Origin: Allobosea sp. BH3
Lineage (GTDB): Bacteria > Pseudomonadota > Alphaproteobacteria > Rhizobiales > Beijerinckiaceae
Assembly: GCF_025499465.1 (NCBI RefSeq)
Contig: NZ_JAIMCA010000006.1
Coordinates: 1 to 64,000, forward strand
Length of the DNA: 64,000 bases
Direction of reading: 5' to 3'
Shown: piece after piece, positions 9,462-17,580 of the stretch
How the letters are laid out: each line of letters begins with the position of its first letter
Numbering within the stretch: the first letter of the stretch is position 1
Notes under the pieces: generated by a model
What the model was told of the DNA's origin: nothing
Seen by the model: the letters and a program-made list of their open reading frames with translations, nothing else
Databases searched by the model: none
Made by a program: the position numbers and the translations under genes

Positions 9462-11093
9462 ATGCACTTCCTGCGCTCGGGCCATATCGACAGTTTCGCG
9501 CGGGACAACCTGCCCCCGCCGGAGCTCTGGCCGGAGATCGATCTCGATAAGGCCGGGCTTTGCTATCCCGAGCGGCTCAACGCCGTGACGGAGCTGGTCG
9601 ACAGGCATGTCGCGGAAGGCCGCGGGGGGAGGCCCGCGATCATCGGCGACCATCTGAGCTGGAGCTATGCCGCGCTGGCGGAAACGATCAACCGCATCGC
9701 CAATGTGCTGACGCACGATCTCGGCATGGTGCTGGGGCATCGCGTGCTGCTGCGCGCTGCCAATACGCCGATGATGGTCGCGGCCTATCTCGCGGTCATC
9801 AAGGCCGGCGGCGTGGTCGTCGCGACCATGCCAATGCTGCGCGCGGGCGAGCTCGCCTATCCGCTGCGCAAGGCGAAGATCGCACTGGCGCTCTGCGACT
9901 TCCGCCTTCTCGACGAGCTCGAAAACGCCAAGGCGCAAGTGCCCGAACTCGAACGCATCGTCGCCTTCGGCAGCGCGGACTGCGAACTCGAAGCGCTGAT
10001 GGCGCAGCCGGGCTACGAGCATTTCAAGGCGGTCGATACGTCGAGCGACGATGTCTGCCTGATCGGCTTCACCTCGGGCACGACCGGCGAGCCCAAGGGC
10101 ACGATGCATTTCCAGCGCGACCTTTTGGTGATCTGCGACGCCTATGGCGCCAAGGTGCTGAAGGCCTCGCCCGACGACCGCTTCATCGGCTCGGCCCCGC
10201 TGGCCTTCACCTTCGGGCTGGGCGGCATGGTGCTCTTCCCCTTCCGCATCGGCGCGGCCGCGGTGCTGCCGGACAGGACCGGCCCGTTCGACCTGATCGA
10301 TGCCATCGAGCGCCACAAGGCGAGCGTGATCTTCACGGCGCCGACCGCCTACCGCGCCATGATGGGCAAGCTCGACGGGCGCGACATCTCCTCGCTCAGC
10401 ATCTGCGTTTCGGCCGGCGAAACCTTGCCGAAGACGGTGTTCGAGGCCTGGGCCGAGCGCACCGGCATCGAGCTGATGGACGGCATCGGCGCAACCGAAC
10501 TGCTGCACATCTTCATCGCCGCGTCGCGCGGCCGGCTCAAAGCCGGTTCGACCGGCATTCCCGTGCCGGGCTACGAGGCGATGGTGGTGGACGAGGACGG
10601 CAAGTCTGTGCCGGATGGCACACCGGGACGGCTTGCCGTGCGCGGGCCGATCGGCTGCCGCTACCTCGCCGACGAGCGTCAGGCCCGTTACGTCCAGAAC
10701 GGCTGGAACATCACCGGCGACACCTATATCCGAGATGCAGAGGGCTACTTCTGGTATCAGGCCCGCTCGGACGACATGATCGTCTCCGCTGGCTACAACA
10801 TCGCCGGGCCGGAGGTGGAGGCCTGCCTGCTTGGCCATCCCGATGTGCTCGAATGCGGCGTGGTCGGCGCGCCCTGCCCCGAGCGCGGCGCCATCGTGAA
10901 GGCCTATGTCGTGCTGCGCGAGGGCGCGACTGGCGACGAGGCCATGGCGAAGGCGCTGCAGGAGCATGTGAAGGCCGGGATCGCGCCCTACAAATATCCG
11001 CGCGCCATCGAATTCGTCCCCGCTTTGCCGAAGACGGCGAGCGGCAAGCTGCAACGCTTTGCGCTGCGCCAGATCGCGCGCGGCGAAGGCTGA
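9462..11093 (+). CDS. Benzoate-CoA ligase family protein, probable 2-aminobenzoate-CoA ligase
   Basis: A 543-residue adenylate-forming enzyme. The P-loop-like TSGTTGEPKG lies at 204-213, the aryl-binding region has FTFGLGGMVLFP, and the C-terminal Lys sits in LPKTASGKLQRF. It resembles the benzoate/2-aminobenzoate-CoA ligases (AbmG in Azoarcus evansii), which turn the free acid, ATP and CoA into the aryl-CoA thioester, the first step of the hybrid pathway. Substrate choice within the family cannot be read from the sequence alone, but the divergent aminobenzoyl-CoA monooxygenase points to anthranilate. An RBS (gagggg) precedes the ATG. Confidence 0.85.
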   Translation: MHFLRSGHIDSFARDNLPPPELWPEIDLDKAGLCYPERLNAVTELVDRHVAEGRGGRPAIIGDHLSWSYAALAETINRIANVLTHDLGMVLGHRVLLRAANTPMMVAAYLAVIKAGGVVVATMPMLRAGELAYPLRKAKIALALCDFRLLDELENAKAQVPELERIVAFGSADCELEALMAQPGYEHFKAVDTSSDDVCLIGFTSGTTGEPKGTMHFQRDLLVICDAYGAKVLKASPDDRFIGSAPLAFTFGLGGMVLFPFRIGAAAVLPDRTGPFDLIDAIERHKASVIFTAPTAYRAMMGKLDGRDISSLSICVSAGETLPKTVFEAWAERTGIELMDGIGATELLHIFIAASRGRLKAGSTGIPVPGYEAMVVDEDGKSVPDGTPGRLAVRGPIGCRYLADERQARYVQNGWNITGDTYIRDAEGYFWYQARSDDMIVSAGYNIAGPEVEACLLGHPDVLECGVVGAPCPERGAIVKAYVVLREGATGDEAMAKALQEHVKAGIAPYKYPRAIEFVPALPKTASGKLQRFALRQIARGEG

Positions 11094-11102
11094 GGTTCAA
11101 TC

Positions 11103-11510
11103 ATGTCCAATTCTTCTTCCGCTCGCGCGATCTTGCCCGAAGGCTGGCCCCAGCCGCGCGGCTATGCCAACGGCATGGTCGCCGAAGGCCGGGTGCTGGT
11201 GACGGGCGGGCTTGTCGGCTGGAACGCCGAGGGCGTCTTCGCCGAGGGCTTCATCGGCCAGCTCCGGCAGACCTTCCTCAACATCAGGGCGGTGGTCGAG
11301 GCCGGCGGCGGGCACGTCGAGGACATCGTGCGGCTGACCTGGTATGTCACCGACATTCCCGCCTATCGCGCCAGCCTGAAGGAGATCGGGCCGATCTATC
11401 GCGAGGCCTTCGGCCGGCATTTCCCGGCCATGGCGGTGATCGGCGTCTCGGAGCTGGTCGAGCCCGAGGCGTTGCTGGAGATCGAAGCGACGGCGGTGAT
11501 TGGGGGGTAG
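11103..11510 (+). CDS. RidA family protein (enamine/imine deaminase)
   Basis: A 135-residue YjgF/YER057c/UK114 protein. It keeps the family features: MVAEGRVLVTGGLVGWN, the RLTWYVTDI segment and the C-terminal LLEIEATAVIGG. RidA enzymes hydrolyse reactive enamines and imines to ketones plus ammonia. The reduced product of the upstream pathway, 2-amino-5-oxocyclohex-1-ene-carboxyl-CoA, is itself an enamine, so a pathway-specific deaminase role fits well. That role is inference. The family Arg that binds carboxylates is not clearly in its usual C-terminal place, so this could belong to a divergent RidA subgroup. It is the last gene of the operon, 9 bases after the ligase. Confidence 0.85.
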   Translation: MSNSSSARAILPEGWPQPRGYANGMVAEGRVLVTGGLVGWNAEGVFAEGFIGQLRQTFLNIRAVVEAGGGHVEDIVRLTWYVTDIPAYRASLKEIGPIYREAFGRHFPAMAVIGVSELVEPEALLEIEATAVIGG

Positions 11511-11526
11511 CGCCGGCTTGTAGGTC

Positions 11527-11625
11527 GTCATTCTCGGGCGAAGCGAAGCGCAGACCCGAGAATCTTGGGACGAGATGGCGACGGAGCCTCTTTCGGCATG
11601 AGATGCTCGGGTCGAGCCCGAGCAT
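11527..11625. repeat. Two adjacent inverted repeats after ridA
   Basis: ATTCTCGGG (11530-11538) pairs with CCCGAGAAT (11555-11563), and ATGCTCGGG (11603-11611) pairs with CCCGAGCAT (11617-11625). The first element occurs again, inverted, at 44794-44833. Lying between two converging genes, they may stop transcription from both sides. Confidence 0.7.
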
Positions 11626-11642
11626 GACGAAGCTGTCACCCC

Positions 11643-14600
11643 TCAATGAAAATCCCGCGATTTCGGCAGGATGCGGACATTGCGTGGGTGGCGGTGGCGG
11701 GGTGGCGGCGGGTTCCGCAGTTCGTCGACGACGGGCCGTATCTCGGCGCGATGCGTGTCGGAGAGCGAGAGCAGGTCGGCCGAGCGATCGAGGATACGCT
11801 GGGCCATCAGATGCACGACCCCCTCGGGGCTCTTCTGCACCCGCCCCTCCACCAGCATCAACCGCGCTCCCATCACCTCGCGGCGGAAACGCTCGAACAG
11901 CCGCGCCCAGATCACGACATTGGTGACGCCGGTCTCGTCTTCCAGCGTGACGAAGATCGCATTGCCGTTGCCCGGGCGCTGGCGCACCAGCACGATTCCA
12001 GCCGTGCGGGCGTAAGCCGCATCGCGCTTCGTTTCGGTCTCCGCGCAGCTCAGGATGCCTTCGCGGCTGAAGCGCGGGCGCAGCAGCTGCATCGGGTGGC
12101 CCTTCAGCGAGAGCCGGACCGTCTGATAATCGGTGACGATATGTTCGGCGAGCGGCATGGCGGGCAGCGCCAACGTCGACTCCCGCCCCAGCTCGCGCGC
12201 CTGAGCAGCCTGGAAGAGCGGTAATACGGCATCGTCCGGCAGGCGTCGCACAGCCCAGAGCGCCTCGCGGCGATCCAGCCCAAGCGAGCGGAAAGCATCC
12301 GCGTCGGCGAGCAGGCGCATGGCGCGGGCGGGAAGATCGGCGCGGCGCATCAGTTCCTCAACGCCGTGATAGCCGCCGGCGCGGTTGCGCTCGATGGCAA
12401 GCCCCCAATCCTCCTTGAAGCCGTCGATCTGGCGGAAGCCGAGGCGAAGGGCGAAGGGGTGTTTTTTCTTCAGTTCGCCTGCCCCCTTTTCGAGGCAGGC
12501 ACGGGAAGAACCCCTCTCCTGTAAGGAGAGGGGTAGGGGTGAGGTGTAGGCCCCTGGACCAGTTGAACTCCGCATGTCGGCAGCGCAGCGGTGAGGGCTC
12601 GGCAAATCGTCCAGGGGCCTACCTCTCACCCTGCCCTCTCCCTCCGGGAGAGGGTTCCCCGCGCCTCCTTCGGCATCGCTGTTGCTGCAAAGCTCCTCCA
12701 AACCATTGTCCCAGCCGCTCAGATTCACATCGATCGCCCGCGGCTCTACGCCGCCGTTCTCCTCCGCCTCCCGGACAATCTGGGCGGGAGCGTAGAAGCC
12801 CATCGGCTGGGAGTTCAGCAGCGCGCAGGCAAAGGCGGCCGGATGGTGCTTCTTGAGATAGGAGGAGATGTAGACCAGCTTGGCGAAGGAGGCGGCGTGG
12901 CTCTCCGGGAAGCCGTAGCTGCCGAAGCCCTTGATCTGGTCGAAGCAGCGCCGCGCGAACTCGGGATCATAGCCACGCGCAACCATGCGCCCGACCATCA
13001 GCTCCTCGTAATTGCCGATGGTGCCGTCATTGCGGAATGTCGCCATCGCCTTGCGCAGGCCGTTGGCTTCGATGTCACTGAATTTGGCAGCGACCATGGC
13101 GAGGCGCATGGCCTGCTCCTGAAAGAGCGGGACACCAAAGGTCTTTCTCAGCACCTCATAGAGTTCGTCGGGTGGCCCGCACTCCGGCGATGGCGAGGGA
13201 TAAACCACGTCCTCGATCCCCGCCCGGCGCTTCAGGTAGGGATGGACCATGTTGCCCTGGATCGGGCCGGGCCGGACGATCGCCACCTGGATGACGAGAT
13301 CGTAGAATGCGCGAGGCTTCAGGCGCGGCAGCATGTTCATCTGGGCGCGGCTCTCGACCTGGAAGACGCCGAGCGACTTGCCCTCACAGAGCATGTCGTA
13401 GGTTGCTTCGTCATTGTTCGGCACATCGGCGAGCCCCCAGTCGACGCCATCGTGCTTGCGGAGCAGATCGAACGCCTTGCGGATGCAGGTCAGCATGCCG
13501 AGGGCCAGCACATCGACCTTCATCAGCCGGAGTTCGTCGATGTCGTCACGGTCCCATTCGATGAAGGTGCGGTCCGGCATCGCGGCGTTGCCGATCGGCA
13601 CGATCTCATCGAGGCGACCGCGCGACAGCACGAAGCCGCCGACATGCTGCGAGAGATGGCGCGGGAAGTGCAGCAGCCGGACGGCGAAATCGACGGCGCG
13701 GCGGATCGTCGGGTTCTTCGGGTCGAGCCCGGCCTGACGGATGCGGGCGTCGCCGATCTCGGTGCCCCAGCTACCCCATTGCGTTTCGGCGATACGGGCG
13801 GTGACGTCCTCGGTCAGGCCCAGCACCTTTCCGACCTCGCGGATGGCGCTGCGCGGCCGATAATGGATCACTGTCGCGGCGATGCCGGCGCGCTCTCGGC
13901 CGTAGAATTTGTAGATCCACTGGATCACCTCCTCACGCCGCTCATGCTCGAAATCGACGTCGATGTCGGGCGGCTCGCGCCGCTCGGTCGAGATGAAGCG
14001 CTCGAACAGAACGTCATTGTCGGCGGGGTCGACCGCGGTGATGCCGAGTACGTAGCAGACAGCTGAATTGGCCGCCGAGCCTCGGCCCTGGCAGAGGATG
14101 CCCTTGCTTTCGGCGAATTCGACGATCTGGCGGATGGTTAGGAAATAGCGGGCGTATTCCAGCTTCTCGATCAGCGCGAGTTCCTTCGCCAGCAGCCCCT
14201 CTACCTTCTCAGGCAAGCCATTTGGGTAGCGGATCAGGCAGCATCGGCGGACCAGTTCCACGAGCCAGTCCTGATCCTTCCAGCCGGGCGGAACGGGCTC
14301 GTCGGGATATTCGTATTTCAGCTGACCCAGATCGAACTCGATGCGGGAGAAGAGGGCTTGCGTCTCGGCGATGGCTTCGGGCGCATCGCGGAAGAGGCGG
14401 GACATTTCGGCGGGCAGCTTGAGATGGCGCTCGGCATTGGCCTCCAGCCTGCGCCCCGCCCGCTCGATGGTGACGCCCTCCCGGATGCAGGTCAGCACAT
14501 CCTGCAGGTCCCGCTGCGCGATGGAATCGTAGAGCGCGTCATTGGTCGCGATCAGCGGCGTGCGGGTCGCGGCCGCGATCGCCTTCAGCCGCGCGAGGCG

Positions 14601-15233
14601 GCGGCGGTCGTCGCCGCGCCGGTGCATGGATGCGCCCAGCCAGATCGCGCCGGGCGCGGCCGCGTCGAGCTGGGCCAACAGTTCGGGCAGGCCCTCAAGG
14701 CTGCGGCCCGGCATCAGGATGAGGAGCAGGTCGCGAGCGTCGGCCAGCAGGTCGTCGAGGACGAGATGGCATTCGCCCTTCTTCACGCCGTCCTTGCGGT
14801 TGCCATGGCTCAGCAGCCGGCAGAGCCTGCCCCAGCCATCGCGATTGGCCGGATAGACGACGATATCGGGCGTGCTATCGGCGAAGACGAGGCGGGTGCC
14901 GGTCGCGAGCCTGAAGCGCTCGGCCTTGGCCTGCATCTCTTCGGGAGTGAAGGGCAGCTCTGCGAAGGCCGGGTTCTCGATCCAGACATATTCGCCGGGA
15001 CTGCCTCCCTCCCTTACCTTCTCGGGGGCCGGCAAGCCCTCCTCCCGCAACTGCCTGAGGGCAGCCCAAGCGCGAACCACGCCGGCCACCGTGTTGCGGT
15101 CCGCGATGCCGATGCCCGTATAGCCAAGCAGGAGCGCCGTCAGCACCATGTTGGGGCCCGGCGAGGCGCCGCGCAGGAAGGAGAAGTTCGTCGCGGCAAC
15201 GGGTTCTGCGAAGGAGCTGGCAAAGTGATTCAT
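11643..15233 (-). CDS. dnaE2: Error-prone DNA polymerase DnaE2/ImuC
   Basis: A 1196-residue C-family polymerase. The N-terminus holds the PHP domain (FSFLRGASPGPNMVLTAL near residue 15-32), then the polymerase core (QGRGSAANSAVCYVLGI, DIDVDFEHERREEVIQ, MKVDVLALGMLTCIRKA), helix-hairpin-helix and OB regions (QRPGNGNAIFVTLEDETG). It does translesion synthesis with ImuA and ImuB after SOS induction. The ATG at 15233 overlaps the imuB stop as ATGA; a longer frame to 15377 runs inside imuB and is not used. It is some 100 residues longer than usual DnaE2 because of an in-frame palindromic repeat at about residues 860-909. No stop or frameshift results, so the protein may still work. Confidence 0.93.
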   Translation of the reverse strand: MNHFASSFAEPVAATNFSFLRGASPGPNMVLTALLLGYTGIGIADRNTVAGVVRAWAALRQLREEGLPAPEKVREGGSPGEYVWIENPAFAELPFTPEEMQAKAERFRLATGTRLVFADSTPDIVVYPANRDGWGRLCRLLSHGNRKDGVKKGECHLVLDDLLADARDLLLILMPGRSLEGLPELLAQLDAAAPGAIWLGASMHRRGDDRRRLARLKAIAAATRTPLIATNDALYDSIAQRDLQDVLTCIREGVTIERAGRRLEANAERHLKLPAEMSRLFRDAPEAIAETQALFSRIEFDLGQLKYEYPDEPVPPGWKDQDWLVELVRRCCLIRYPNGLPEKVEGLLAKELALIEKLEYARYFLTIRQIVEFAESKGILCQGRGSAANSAVCYVLGITAVDPADNDVLFERFISTERREPPDIDVDFEHERREEVIQWIYKFYGRERAGIAATVIHYRPRSAIREVGKVLGLTEDVTARIAETQWGSWGTEIGDARIRQAGLDPKNPTIRRAVDFAVRLLHFPRHLSQHVGGFVLSRGRLDEIVPIGNAAMPDRTFIEWDRDDIDELRLMKVDVLALGMLTCIRKAFDLLRKHDGVDWGLADVPNNDEATYDMLCEGKSLGVFQVESRAQMNMLPRLKPRAFYDLVIQVAIVRPGPIQGNMVHPYLKRRAGIEDVVYPSPSPECGPPDELYEVLRKTFGVPLFQEQAMRLAMVAAKFSDIEANGLRKAMATFRNDGTIGNYEELMVGRMVARGYDPEFARRCFDQIKGFGSYGFPESHAASFAKLVYISSYLKKHHPAAFACALLNSQPMGFYAPAQIVREAEENGGVEPRAIDVNLSGWDNGLEELCSNSDAEGGAGNPLPEGEGRVRGRPLDDLPSPHRCAADMRSSTGPGAYTSPLPLSLQERGSSRACLEKGAGELKKKHPFALRLGFRQIDGFKEDWGLAIERNRAGGYHGVEELMRRADLPARAMRLLADADAFRSLGLDRREALWAVRRLPDDAVLPLFQAAQARELGRESTLALPAMPLAEHIVTDYQTVRLSLKGHPMQLLRPRFSREGILSCAETETKRDAAYARTAGIVLVRQRPGNGNAIFVTLEDETGVTNVVIWARLFERFRREVMGARLMLVEGRVQKSPEGVVHLMAQRILDRSADLLSLSDTHRAEIRPVVDELRNPPPPRHRHPRNVRILPKSRDFH
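12509..12656. repeat. Palindromic repeat element inserted inside dnaE2
   Basis: About 148 bases made of nested inverted repeats. The outer hairpins are CCCCTCTCCT/AGGAGAGGGG (12511-12520 and 12524-12533) and CCCTCTCCC/GGGAGAGGG (12634-12642 and 12646-12654). A perfect 14-bp inverted pair lies at 12546-12559 and 12609-12622 (gtaggcccctggac). Such elements are normally intergenic. Read through in dnaE2 it adds a Pro/Gly/Arg/Ser-rich stretch (NPLPEGEGRVRG ... TSPLPLSLQERGS) just before the conserved LRLGFRQIDGF. Confidence 0.85.
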
Positions 15234-16774
15234 GCGAAGAGCCCGTGCAGGAACCAGCGAGGCGGGCCGCTGCCGGCCTCGTGAAAGCCGATGCGGAAAA
15301 GCCAGAACCGGCGCCCTGCAGCATCCTCGACGCGGTAATAATCGCGCATCGGCTCGTCGAAACCGTCGCGCCACCATTCGGGAGCGATGCGCTCCGGCCC
15401 CTCGGCGCGGGCGACGTCATGAATCAGGCGGCGCCAACGGAAGCGGATCGGCGGGCCGTCCGGCACCTCGGCGATGGCTTCGACGGGCTGAGGCGGCTCG
15501 AAGAGCTGGAGCGGACGAGCTGGCGGCTGCTCCGGCTCGGGCTCAGGCCATGCGGCCTCCGGCGGCGGCGCGGCGGCGGAGATCGCCTTCGCAGCACGGA
15601 CGGGATGGTGCGTGTCCTGCGCCGCGAAGCGCAGCACCCGGTCACGGCCGAAGCGGGTGACGAGCCGATCGACCAGATCGGCTATCGCATCAGCCTCCAC
15701 CGCGCGGCCGTCGAGGCTGTGCTGCTGGGTGTTCAGCGGCTCGCAGATGGGCACGGCGAGCTTCACCGCATCGAAGCCGAAGCCGGGATCCAGCGGATCG
15801 GCCAGCGCCTCGATGCGCTCGCGATAGAGCCTGATCAGCGCCTTCGCGTCACGCGAGGGGCGGCCGGTCTCGATCATGAGGCGGCGCACCGCGCCATCAC
15901 TGCGGAAGAAGCCGAGCTCGAAGACGCGACCGCCCTCGCCCCGCGCCTCCAGCACCCGTGCCGCCTCCCCGATCAGCCGGGCCACCACCGCCTCCAGGCT
16001 CGCCGTGTCGGCGAAGGGCTCGGCGAAATGGCGCTCGACCACGCAGTCCGGCGGCGGACGCAAGGGCGTGATGCGCCTGTCCTCGCGGCCGAGCGTGCGC
16101 CTCAACCGCACTGCCAGCGCCTCGCCGAAGCGCGCCGACAACGTCTCGGAGGGGCGTTCCGCCAGATCGGCCAGCGTCTTCAGCCCGGCCCGCGACAGCG
16201 CGATCACGGTCTCGGCCTCGATGTCGAGGCCCGTGACTGGCAGCTCCCGCAGCGTCGCCTCTTCCCGCCCCGGTGCGAGGATGCCGCCCCGCCCGAAGCG
16301 AGCATAGGCGCGGGCAGCGTCGGGCGTGCCGGCAATGGCGGTTCTGAGCGCAAGACCGATCCGGTCCATGGCTCGGCCGGCAAGAGCGACGAGCCCCTCC
16401 TCGCCGCCGAAAAGATGGGCGCAGCCGGTGATGTCGAGCAGCAACCCGTCGCAGGCATCCAGCGCGACCAGTGGCGTGAAGCGATCGCAGAATCCGGCGA
16501 CATCTTCCAGGAAGCGCCGGTCGGCCTGAGGGTCTGCCTCCAGCGCGACGAGATCGGGGATACGGGCGCGGGCATCGGCCAGCGTCAGCCCGCGGGTCAG
16601 GCCGAGGCCGACCGCCCGCCAGTCGCAATCGACGATGCGCAGCGTATTCTGCTGCGTCTCGACCACGACATGGGACTTCTCATCCCGCCCGCCGAAGGCC
16701 GGTATCGCGCCCGTCCGCCGCAACCTGTCCGTCGCCAGATAGGGGAACCAGAGGGCAAGATAGCGGCGCGGCAT
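15230..16774 (-). CDS. imuB: Y-family polymerase-like protein ImuB
   Basis: A 514-residue protein starting MPRRYLALWFPYLATDRLRR, the typical ImuB N-terminus, with the DinB-like fold (LTRGLTLADARARIPDL, LLLDITGCAHLFGGEEGL) and a long C-terminal region that in the family carries a beta-clamp-binding motif. ImuB is catalytically dead and links ImuA and DnaE2 to the sliding clamp. The ATG at 16774 is preferred over an upstream in-frame GTG at 16867 because of this N-terminus; it still overlaps imuA by about 95 bases. The stop overlaps the dnaE2 start (ATGA), so translation is coupled. Confidence 0.92.
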   Translation of the reverse strand: MPRRYLALWFPYLATDRLRRTGAIPAFGGRDEKSHVVVETQQNTLRIVDCDWRAVGLGLTRGLTLADARARIPDLVALEADPQADRRFLEDVAGFCDRFTPLVALDACDGLLLDITGCAHLFGGEEGLVALAGRAMDRIGLALRTAIAGTPDAARAYARFGRGGILAPGREEATLRELPVTGLDIEAETVIALSRAGLKTLADLAERPSETLSARFGEALAVRLRRTLGREDRRITPLRPPPDCVVERHFAEPFADTASLEAVVARLIGEAARVLEARGEGGRVFELGFFRSDGAVRRLMIETGRPSRDAKALIRLYRERIEALADPLDPGFGFDAVKLAVPICEPLNTQQHSLDGRAVEADAIADLVDRLVTRFGRDRVLRFAAQDTHHPVRAAKAISAAAPPPEAAWPEPEPEQPPARPLQLFEPPQPVEAIAEVPDGPPIRFRWRRLIHDVARAEGPERIAPEWWRDGFDEPMRDYYRVEDAAGRRFWLFRIGFHEAGSGPPRWFLHGLFA

Positions 16775-17552
16775 GGTCTGTCCGGGGAGCCAGTCTGTCG
16801 GTTCGGTCGAAAAGGCTGCGTTCCGCGAAAGATCGTCGGTCACGGTCCCACTCCACACGCCACTCACGCTCCGCCGCGCCGCCGCGTTGGCGCAACAATC
16901 TCAGGGAAAAGGCCGGGGCACCCGGCGCATTGGCCTCCAGCGCCTGCGAGGCGAGCGCGCGGACCTGCCAACGCGTGCGCGCCGCGCTCGGCGCCTCCCG
17001 CGCCGCCACGCGCAGCAGCAGCACCGGCACGCCAGAGCCCTCGGCTGCCAGAGCCAGGCGCCGGCTCGCCGTCAGGTCGAAAGGGCGCGGCTCGCCCCAG
17101 GGCTCGATCAGCACGGCCCCCAGCGCGGGGCAGCGCGCGGCTTCCGCACCCGCCCGCAGCACTCCCTCCCCGTCGCGCGCCCGCACCAGCAGCAGGCGCG
17201 CCGGATCGAGCCCGAGCTCGCTCAGCCCCGGCGCGTGCAGCCGGCCGGTTTCGGCATCGAGGAAATCCTGCCGCACCCAGAGGATGGGGCGTCCGGACGC
17301 CTCCCCTTGCTCTTGCTCCTGCCCGCCCCGCAGCGCGAGGCCAAGCGCGAAGCCGGTCGCGGCGGCGAGATCGGCGGGCTCGGCAGCATGGATCTCGTGC
17401 AGCGCCGCGCGCGCGAGCCCGCCGTTCAGCGCCGCATCGAGGGACGGCACGCCGAGACTGATCCGCCCGCTCGCAGCCGGTCCTGCCCGCAGAGCCGCCT
17501 CGGCGAGGCTGCGGCGCAGATCGGACAGGGTCGGGATGGCGGCTGCGGTCAT
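16680..17552 (-). CDS. imuA: ImuA, RecA-like SOS mutasome protein
   Basis: A 290-residue protein of the ImuA/SulA-like family. It has the RecA-like segments ISLGVPSLDAALNGGLARAALHEI near 31-54 and ILWVRQDFLDAETGRLHAPGL, then WRVEWDRDRRSF. ImuA helps bring the error-prone polymerase to RecA filaments. It is the first gene of the imuA-imuB-dnaE2 operon, with a LexA box 14 bases upstream of its start. The last 30 or so codons overlap imuB in another frame; they are Pro/Asp/Arg-rich and probably not conserved. Confidence 0.88.
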   Translation of the reverse strand: MTAAAIPTLSDLRRSLAEAALRAGPAASGRISLGVPSLDAALNGGLARAALHEIHAAEPADLAAATGFALGLALRGGQEQEQGEASGRPILWVRQDFLDAETGRLHAPGLSELGLDPARLLLVRARDGEGVLRAGAEAARCPALGAVLIEPWGEPRPFDLTASRRLALAAEGSGVPVLLLRVAAREAPSAARTRWQVRALASQALEANAPGAPAFSLRLLRQRGGAAEREWRVEWDRDRRSFAERSLFDRTDRLAPRTDHAAPLSCPLVPLSGDGQVAADGRDTGLRRAG

Positions 17553-17565
17553 GGAAATCGCGATT

Positions 17566-17580
17566 GTTCACTCTTTGTTC
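17566..17580. promoter_or_regulatory. LexA (SOS) box upstream of imuA
   Basis: GTTC at 17566-17569 and GTTC at 17577-17580 are separated by exactly seven bases. This GTTC-N7-GTTC direct repeat is the established alphaproteobacterial LexA operator. It lies 14-28 bases before the imuA start, over the likely promoter, so the whole mutasome operon should be LexA-repressed and DNA-damage induced. Confidence 0.88.

Noticed and set aside
8001-11054. A 1017-codon open frame on the minus strand opposite the aminobenzoate operon
   Set aside because: It is antisense to four well-supported genes with clear motifs. Its composition (His/Arg/Asp/Ala-rich) is the usual mirror of high-GC coding sequence, with no family resemblance.
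12591-14066. A 491-codon plus-strand frame opposite dnaE2
   Set aside because: Mirror frame of a strongly conserved polymerase; no start signal or motif of its own.
15245-17461. A 738-codon plus-strand frame opposite imuB and imuA
   Set aside because: Antisense to the mutasome genes; Arg/Ala/Pro-rich composition without motifs.
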